A stretch of 64,000 bases of DNA. Source: Setophaga petechia. Taxonomy: Eukaryota > Chordata > Aves > Passeriformes > Parulidae. The position numbers and the translations under genes are program-made. This document shows positions 63,201 through 64,000 of the stretch, piece after piece (the stretch's first letter is position 1; each line of letters begins with the position of its first letter). The notes beneath the pieces are model-generated. The model made no database searches and had not been told where the DNA came from. It saw only the letters and a program-made list of their open reading frames with translations. The stretch spans positions 3,220,501 to 3,284,500 of the forward strand of contig JANCRA010000019.1 in NCBI GenBank assembly GCA_024362935.1. Direction: 5' to 3'.

Positions 63201-64000
63201 GGGTGGTATCCATACAGAGAACAATCCCATATTTATTAGCCACTTCCACAGCATTATGTGCTCTAATGCCATTAATTTTCTGGATATATGTACAACTGGA
63301 ATTATTAAGTTCAAAGCATTGAATAAAATATGGGAGATCATTTTTTTATTTATTTAACATAATTTAACCCCACAGCTTGACTGAAAGTAAAATATATAAA
63401 CTGATGATTATACAAAACCTGTTAAAAGCATGAAATCACTTTCACAAAAAACTTCTGAAAAGGTGATGCTCTTTAAAAGATTTAACTTTCCAAGCAGCCG
63501 CTTCTATTAAATAAACCTATGAGACTAATAGGTTAACTAATATAAGAACAGAATATCAGTGCATACACTTATTTCTTTTAATGCACTGCCTTCCAAGGTC
63601 CTGTTCTAAGACATAGATGACAAATGGACCATCCAGTAGTTTTTAATTGCTAATAAATTCTGCATTACATGCTTAATCAAAGTTCCCCACAAATTTTAGA
63701 ATCATCCCAGCTGTTATTAAAACTGCAAACCCCCAGGTTTATAAACCAAAAAAAAAAAAATTCCTATTTACCATTCAGCCTCTAAAAAGTCAAGGGGAAA
63801 GATACACAACCCATCATAGGACCCAAATTTAAGCTTTCTGCCTTATGTTTTTCAGAGATCATGTTTCATAGGCTTTAAATAATTGGAGCTACTTGAAACA
63901 CTATTTACCCATTAACTTTGCACATGAAAAATGGTTGGTCCTTCACTTGATCCAATCACTGAAAACTGCACTGCCCTCAATTAACTAATTCAAGGTAAGA

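Larger units (their letters stand above)
48623..64000 (-). other. Partial large NOL4 intron
   Basis: Intron upstream of exon 48443-48622, running past the right edge. It holds a short (CA)n run at 49656-49672, an imperfect 20-bp duplication near 49971-50010, an old CR1 relic (52480-52750), a CR1 copy (57826-58318) followed by 19-bp tandem repeats, an exon-like cysteine-rich frame (58488-58598) and a perfect 8-bp hairpin (60207-60226). No further NOL4 exon could be identified. A short exon without recognisable family sequence could have been missed. Confidence 0.65.

Noticed and set aside
1..64000. CRISPR arrays, prokaryotic operons, prophage or plasmid features
   Set aside because: Split exons with GT/AG sites, CR1 elements and microsatellites identify vertebrate nuclear DNA; no regularly spaced repeats or bacterial gene organisation were seen.

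Overview
The window is a piece of a vertebrate, almost certainly avian, nuclear genome. It is AT-rich and gene-poor, and it carries several fragments of CR1 LINEs, the dominant retrotransposon of birds and other sauropsids. It also has GGTT/GGTTT-type and A-rich simple repeats that are common in bird introns. A songbird or related neoavian is a reasonable guess, but the sequence does not prove it.

Only one gene is supported: the 3' half of NOL4 (nucleolar protein 4), on the minus strand, so the transcript reads from high to low coordinates. In transcript order the coding exons are 48443-48622 (180 nt), 47509-47700 (192 nt), 34872-34985 (114 nt), 12046-12226 (181 nt) and the terminal exon 1601-1794 (194 nt coding, stop codon at 1601-1603). 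The terminal exon is followed by a 3'UTR running to or past the left edge. All five have AG acceptors and GT donors and join without a frame break into 286 codons plus stop. An extra 81-nt open segment at 7997-8077 lies in the last intron, has good splice sites on both sides and the matching phase, and is proposed as an in-frame cassette exon. The promoter and the N-terminal exons lie beyond the right edge, or, less likely, are unrecognised in 48623-64000.

Layout: 1-1600 3'UTR; 1795-12045 last intron with the cassette candidate; 12227-34871 a 22.6-kb intron with a CpG-rich patch (14380-14830), two CR1 fragments and a long A-rich tract; 34986-47508 a 12.5-kb intron with two CR1 fragments and a GGTT/GGTTT tract; 47701-48442 a short 742-bp intron with a G-quadruplex motif; 48623-64000 part of a large intron with two CR1 copies and two adjacent 19-bp tandem duplications.

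There are no bacterial-type genes, CRISPR arrays, tRNAs or rRNAs. Nearly all other open frames are chance frames of the length expected in 64 kb of AT-rich intron. The most interesting items are the cassette exon candidate, the run of phase-0 symmetric exons (one with a weak donor), the CpG-rich intronic island, a 111-nt cysteine-rich exon-like frame at 58488-58598, and a patch of sense/antisense open frames at 9877-10446.
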